A program made the position numbers and the translations under genes. Shown one piece after another: positions 59,722 through 64,000 of a DNA stretch of 64,000 bases; the stretch's first letter is position 1, and every line of letters starts with the position of its first letter. The notes below the pieces were generated by a model, which worked only from the letters and a program-made list of their open reading frames with translations, made no database searches and was not told the DNA's origin. This DNA is from Carallia brachiata (taxonomy: Eukaryota; Streptophyta; Magnoliopsida; Malpighiales; Rhizophoraceae). Location: NCBI GenBank assembly GCA_021464245.1, contig JADCRB010000163.1:704317-768316 (forward strand), read 5' to 3'.

Positions 59722-60827
59722 TTGCTGTACTTCTACTGCAACTTGGTTGCTCTTCTAGTTTATGCTCCATTATGCTTTCAGAATATTTTCCATCAAGAAA
59801 TTGCGACATATATTTTGAGCAGTGGCTTCAACAAATGTATAGATCCTTAGGGAGCATTACAAAATTTGTTGATAGCCCCCTGTAGTAGTTTAGCAAGTCA
59901 AAACTTTGAACACTGAAATTTAAGCTAAACATTACTATCCTTAATTCTGAGTTCTATTCTATGGTTGACAAATGGAAAATATTGGCCACAAAGAATAGAG
60001 TCAAAGAGTTGTCTATAGCCATCGGTGGTGGAAATATGATTTACAATTTGCCTTTGACAATTCTATCTACTAGATCCATAAGCACTTTAATCATACATCG
60101 TTGTAGTTTGATGTAGCCCCTAGCTAGCAATGACCTCTATTTGTATTGTCTGGAAAAGTTAGATCTCAATATTGTCGAGGTAAATGAGGGAATGATCCAG
60201 AAACTTTTTAGTTGTTGCCTTTTTCTTGAGTATCTTGCTTTGAACCACTGCTAGGGTTTGAAATGCTTTGACGTTTCTAAACTTTGAAAAATCAAGACTG
60301 TCTGGTTGGATGCTTTTAAGCTTGAAAGCATTAAAATAGTTGCTTTATCCCTCCAATATTTTAGTCTTTTCGCTCGTGGAATCATTTTATCTATAATCGA
60401 TATGGTAGGCTACAAAATTTTGAAAAAATTAGAGTTATAGTGCCCTGACATGTTTAACAAAGAGTTTTAGAGGCTCCTATCCACATTTCCTTTGCTAGAC
60501 AGCATGTATGTGCATTGCTGTGATTGCCTGAGGAGAGTTGGGATTTCAAGTAAAAAACTAAAGAGATTGATCCTGAGTAAAAGCCATAAGTTGTAGGCAG
60601 TAGAGATTGATACTCCAAACTTGCTTGAAGTTTTTAATTCTGGTGATGGATTTCCTACTAGTTACTCCATATATGTTCCATGTCAGTGGATTGTTGATCT
60701 TTTATTTGATGATGAACATGGTACTGATAGGAAGCTTAAGTTTAAAGAATTTTTTGGAAAAGCTAATCAGATTTATTGGTTGCGTTTATCAATTAAAGCA
60801 GTTGTGGTATGTCTTGTGCCTGTCTGA
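59722..60827 (+). pseudogene. F-box/LRR-like pseudogene, copy B
   Basis: It aligns with copy A from TTGGTTGCT to the shared terminal codon context CTTGTGCCTGTCTGA (stop at 60825-60827). It has a 20-base insertion near 59775 (TTTCAGAATATTTTCCATCA). A TAG replaces the Trp codon of copy A at the CACTGCTAGGG site near 60250, and further stops and shifts follow. Copies A and B have different disabling changes, so they decayed at least partly independently. Confidence 0.7.
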
Positions 60828-60921
60828 TGATCAATAATCTGAAATTTTGTTTTGTTCATGAAAAATTTTGTTTTGATTATTTTTTTTTTACTCTCTATTA
60901 CTGGCCATAAAGTATCTATCC

Positions 60922-61471
60922 AATCTTTGAGAATTAAAAAAGTTAAATTCACAACCAAGAAATTTTGCCCTTCTCTTCTAAAAAATCTTTCTAGCCTCTC
61001 TCTGTATCCAAAGCTTTCTAATAACAAACAGTACACTGCCCCTGTTGGCTAGCGGAGGTAAATCCCTCCTCCTTAATGCTCTGATCCTTATCTTTTCCTC
61101 CTTTTCTTCTGTAGTTTATCTCTCTCCTTCTCTTTTCTATTTTCCTCTTTCGTCAAAACCCCAAATCAGTTTTATGGGGCCTTTTGACTTGCTATTTTTC
61201 TGATCGAGCCTCAATAATGTCATCTACGACTCCCTTGGTTCCAGATCCGCTTTTTTTGATGAGCTACCACCACCTTCGCCGTTTCAGGTGGCTACATGCC
61301 CGTTTTGTTAATGGTTATTTGACCATGTCGATTATAGGTCATTGGTGTCATTTTTTATTCTTGCATTTTGCAAGTATTTCTGACCCCTTCATATTGGATT
61401 TATGTACAGATTTTTGTTATATTTAATGCAACAATTTCCTTTATTTAAAAAAAAAAATCTTTGAGAATTAA
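60922..61471 (+). mobile_element. LINE-like 3' end with perfect 16-bp target-site duplications
   Basis: AATCTTTGAGAATTAA occurs at 60922-60937 and 61456-61471. The 518-bp insert ends TTATATTTAATGCAACAATT, then TCCTTTATTT and an A run, an ending typical of 3'UTRs of plant L1-type LINEs. I find no clear reverse transcriptase text in the insert, so it is either mostly 3'UTR or a non-coding derivative. Confidence 0.75.
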
Positions 61472-61599
61472 GGAAAACCTCTCATTTTTTTCCTCATGAA
61501 GTTGAGAAATTGACCTTGACTATAGTAGTGTCACCAGTGTCAAAGTATTCAGCCTTATTGCAAGGAATTCTTTGAGTTTGTTATCGAAAGATTTTGTGC

Positions 61600-62416
61600 G
61601 TGGAGGTAGATCCTACAACGAGGACCATTTTTACAAGGTTTGATCATATGGTCCAATAACCATTTACTTTTGACTGTTTCTTTAAATAGATGTTTTAATC
61701 TAGTCTTTTCATTTTTAGAATAATGATATATTTTGTTTCAATTTCAATGGTTATATCATAAGCTCAAGAAAGAGGATGCCAACTATTACAGTTTTTCTCA
61801 AATTAAGTGTTGGCAACATTACATAAAAGCTATCAAGTCCTAGGAATTATTTGTGATGGTGAACATGGTAATGAGCCTTTGAGCTTAGATACCCTACTAG
61901 ACGAATAGTCAACTCCTCCATCAGGAACCATCAACTTTAGTCTAGAATGGTATCCTTATCTACTCAATGAGATTGCTTAAGTTAACCAACTTGAATTAGG
62001 TAGATCCACCTTCTGTATAATATCATGTTTTGGATGTGGTGGATGAATTTTGTTTTTTGCATTGCACATCTCAGATTGCAATATTTAACTACCTGAATCA
62101 AACTAGTCTAGTATGCTTATAATCTATTGACTTTCTGGAACAATGTAATTTATATGTTTAGTAATTGCTTGCTCAAAAATCCTAGGCATCTCATGTATGG
62201 ATCACTGGAATTTAGTGTATCCCTATGAAGGATAGGATTGGCAAATGCAAGAAACTTAATTGCCCAAATATCTTGTTGAGTAAGTGTTAAATATTCTAGT
62301 TGAGCATCAGCCTCAAATGCTTCACTTGTGCTTAGTGTTGCAGTTCCTATAAATGGGCGTTTATATTTTCAAAGGCCCAAAAGATCAAATGAAAATTAAG
62401 TAAACACTTACAAGTC
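61600..62416 (+). pseudogene. 3' part of F-box/LRR pseudogene locus copy B
   Basis: 61620-61700 aligns with 44728-44790 and 62250-62416 aligns with 44800-44970 of locus A (TAAATGGGCGTTTATAT is shared). The roughly 550 bp between (61700-62245) is missing from locus A. It may be former exon sequence, so locus A probably lost it. Confidence 0.6.
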
Positions 62417-62631
62417 AAGATTTGTTGCTTTTGCCAATGAAGATTAATTCAGTTCATAAAGGTTTCGTCTACTATTTGAAAAATTTGGAGTTTGAGTCTT
62501 ACTGACTGTCCTTTTTAGTTTGTGATATGTAAGTCCAATGTAAAATCTCTTCAAGATCTATGGTTTTTCCTGCCCATCACCTAAACTTTATTTGACCAAA
62601 AACAAAAAAACAAAAAAGATTTGTTGCTTTT
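62417..62631 (+). mobile_element. SINE with perfect 16-bp target-site duplications
   Basis: AAGATTTGTTGCTTTT occurs at 62417-62432 and 62616-62631. The 183-bp insert starts GCCAATGAAGATT, has an A-box-like AATTCAGTTCATAAAGG and a B-box-like GGAGTTTGAGTCTTAC, and ends in an A-rich tail (AAAAACAAAAAAACAAAA). Locus A is continuous across this point (CAAGTTTTTTTTGCTTTTAGG near 44968), which confirms the insertion. Confidence 0.85.
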
Positions 62632-62643
62632 AGGCATATATGA

Positions 62644-63181
62644 GAAACAACGTTGTAGAGGGGCAGGGCAGGTGTCGTCATCTTCAACCACTTGGGACGT
62701 TGACTAATTGGATTTGCACATCATAGTGGGGCCTGCTCTTCCTTTGTTGCTGAGCTTTGGGGCATATATATAGGTTTGGACATCACTTACAATTTTGGTT
62801 TTAGACATATCTGGCTAGAGGTAGATTCTCTCTTGGCACTAAGCAGAATAGAGAGGGATGTTCTATGTACTCACCCTCATGTGAATTTACTTAAAAGATG
62901 TAAAGAACTATTAACAAAGGACTAGTCTGTGCAGGTTACGCATGTGTACAAGGAAAGAAATAGTTTGACGGATTGGCTGGTTACTTATGCCCTCACTTTG
63001 CCTTTGGGAGTCCACATGTTTAATGAATCTCTGCCTAGTGAGATATCCAAGTTGCAGCAGGACCTACATGGGGTAGCTTAGCCTTGGTTGGTAGCTTTTT
63101 AGAATTCCCTTCCTTCTGCTTGTTGTACTAGGGTATGCCTTCCATCTAGACCAAAAAAAAAAAAAAAGAATGAACGTTGTA
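62644..63181 (+). mobile_element. 5'-truncated LINE carrying an RNase H remnant
   Basis: GAAACAACGTTGTA (62644-62657) and GAATGAACGTTGTA (63168-63181) flank a 510-bp insert with a poly(A) tail. The insert encodes, with internal stops, the C-terminal RNase H-like part of plant L1-type LINE ORF2: ELWGIYIGLDITYNFGF, IWLEVDSLLALSRIERD, VTHVYKERNSLTDWLVTYAL. Locus A has GAATGAACGTTGTAAAAA in one piece, so this is an insertion. The copy is dead on arrival (5' truncated) and since mutated. Confidence 0.85.
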
Positions 63182-63250
63182 AAACTTTAAAATTGTGTAT
63201 AGCTTGGGAGTGTTGTGAGAAAGAAAATCTATTTTTATTATATTAGAATT
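63182..63250 (+). other. Unoccupied equivalent of the Copia insertion site
   Basis: AGCTTGGGAGTGTTGTGAGA at 63201-63220 corresponds to locus A, where AGCTTGGGGTGT (ending 45040) and GGTGTTCTGAGGGA (from 50170) surround the Copia element. Similarity continues to about 63250 (ATTAGAATTTGA). Confidence 0.75.
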
Positions 63251-63485
63251 TGAAGGTTAAGGGCATGTTTGACTTACTTATTGTTAATTACTATTGTTAA
63301 TTGCTGATTATTATTACTGTTACTGATTGCTGATTGTTGTTACTAGTGAATGAAATAAAATTATAGTGTTTAGTTAAATTAATACTAATTATTGTTGATT
63401 AGATAATGAAATGACTATTTTAAACATAACATTCTTGTGTAAAGAAAATTTATGAATTATGTGACTAGAAGATTTACTTAAATTG

Positions 63486-63486
<1 letters not shown>

Positions 63487-63560
<74 letters not shown>
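63487..63560. repeat. (AT)n microsatellite, about 37 units
   Basis: An unbroken TA run. Confidence 0.98.
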
Positions 63561-63563
<3 letters not shown>

Positions 63564-63764
63564 GATAAATATGTATAGTAACAAAAAAAAAGTTTCACCT
63601 TCTAGTTTGATTGAATTCAATTAATTAAATGTTAATTGAAATCAAGATCCTTAGGGCCCGTTTGGAGACGCTGTCAGTTTTTTGTTTTTGCTGTTTGCTG
63701 AATTTTTGTGTTTATTGCTGTCAATTTTTGTTTTTTTTTCTATAAGAATAAAAAAAAATAGATA

Positions 63765-64000
63765 GAAAAAGGATAGTGAGAGAAATGGTAAAAAGAATAT
63801 AAATATAGAGAGAAAAATGGGAGGGAGAGAGAGAGGATAGAGAGAGAATGAGTAAAGAAAGAAAAAGGAGAGAGAAAGATAGAAGAAAGAGAATGAGTGT
63901 AGAGAATGACAGAAAGAGAAAGGGTTGAGAAAGAATGAGTAAACAAAATAGTAGAGAGAGAAAAATGAGAGAGAGGGTAGAGAGAGAATGAATAGAGAAA
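63765..64000. repeat. Purine-rich GA tract running off the right edge
   Basis: Over about 235 bp the plus strand is nearly all A and G with repeated GAGAGAGAATGAGTA-type units, and it is cut by the window end. The minus-strand frame across it is a by-product of the repeat. Confidence 0.8.

Noticed and set aside
61184..61426. 80-codon plus frame in the LINE-like insert
   Set aside because: It has no RT, RNase H or other known motif and sits in sequence that looks like a LINE 3'UTR.
63389..63598. Minus-strand frame with Tyr-Ile repeats
   Set aside because: It is the translation of the (AT)n microsatellite.
1..64000. CRISPR arrays, operons or other bacterial features
   Set aside because: The window is plant nuclear DNA; no regularly spaced identical repeats with unique spacers are present.

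Overview
This is nuclear DNA from a flowering plant, most likely a eudicot. It is AT-rich with many simple repeats, its genes have introns, and they encode plant-specific proteins: a PRONE-type RopGEF, nuclear-encoded PsaH and plastid ribosomal protein S17 with transit peptides, and a GLABRA2-type HD-ZIP IV factor. I cannot name the species.

The left part (1-25.4 kb) is gene-bearing. In order it holds the 5' coding exon of a single-pass membrane LEA-2-type protein running off the left edge (-), an AT-rich block with tRNA-Glu-like units, local repeats and a poly(A) retroposon (2.0-6.6 kb), an LC8 dynein light chain (+, 2 exons), a RopGEF (+, 7 exons, first intron GC-AG), PSAH (-, 3 exons), plastid RPS17 (+, 1 exon) and GL2 (-, 11 exons). 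RopGEF and PSAH are tail to tail. PSAH and RPS17 are head to head across about 1.6 kb that carries G-box, I-box-like and GGCCCA-type motifs. The splice models for all five complete genes keep frame from ATG to stop.

From 25.4 to 64 kb I found no intact host gene; the sequence is a record of insertion and decay. It contains a foldback MITE with about 105-bp inverted repeats (26.4 kb), a short TRIM-like LTR element (32.0-32.8 kb), and a full-length Copia element on the - strand with TSD AGCAC and five frameshifts (33.8-39.1 kb). Next come a fragment of the nucleoporin gene SEH1 (41.5-41.8 kb), an F-box/LRR-like pseudogene (copy A, 43.5-45.0 kb), a full-length Copia element on the + strand with TSD GGTGT and an uninterrupted 1325-residue polyprotein (45.0-50.2 kb), and a broken DC1-domain gene (51.5-53.1 kb) followed by a SINE. 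A second copy of the F-box/LRR pseudogene (copy B, 59.7-63.2 kb) carries three non-LTR insertions, each with target-site duplications. Copy B also keeps the unoccupied equivalent of the site where the second Copia element landed in copy A, so the two copies date each other's insertions.

I found no clearly new functional system. The best candidates for follow-up are the duplicated tRNA-Glu-like units at 2.5-4.1 kb, the GC-rich poly(A) retroposon at 6 kb with a 5'-terminal hairpin, the intact Copia element whose stop codon is the first three bases of its 3' LTR, and the duplicated pseudogene locus.
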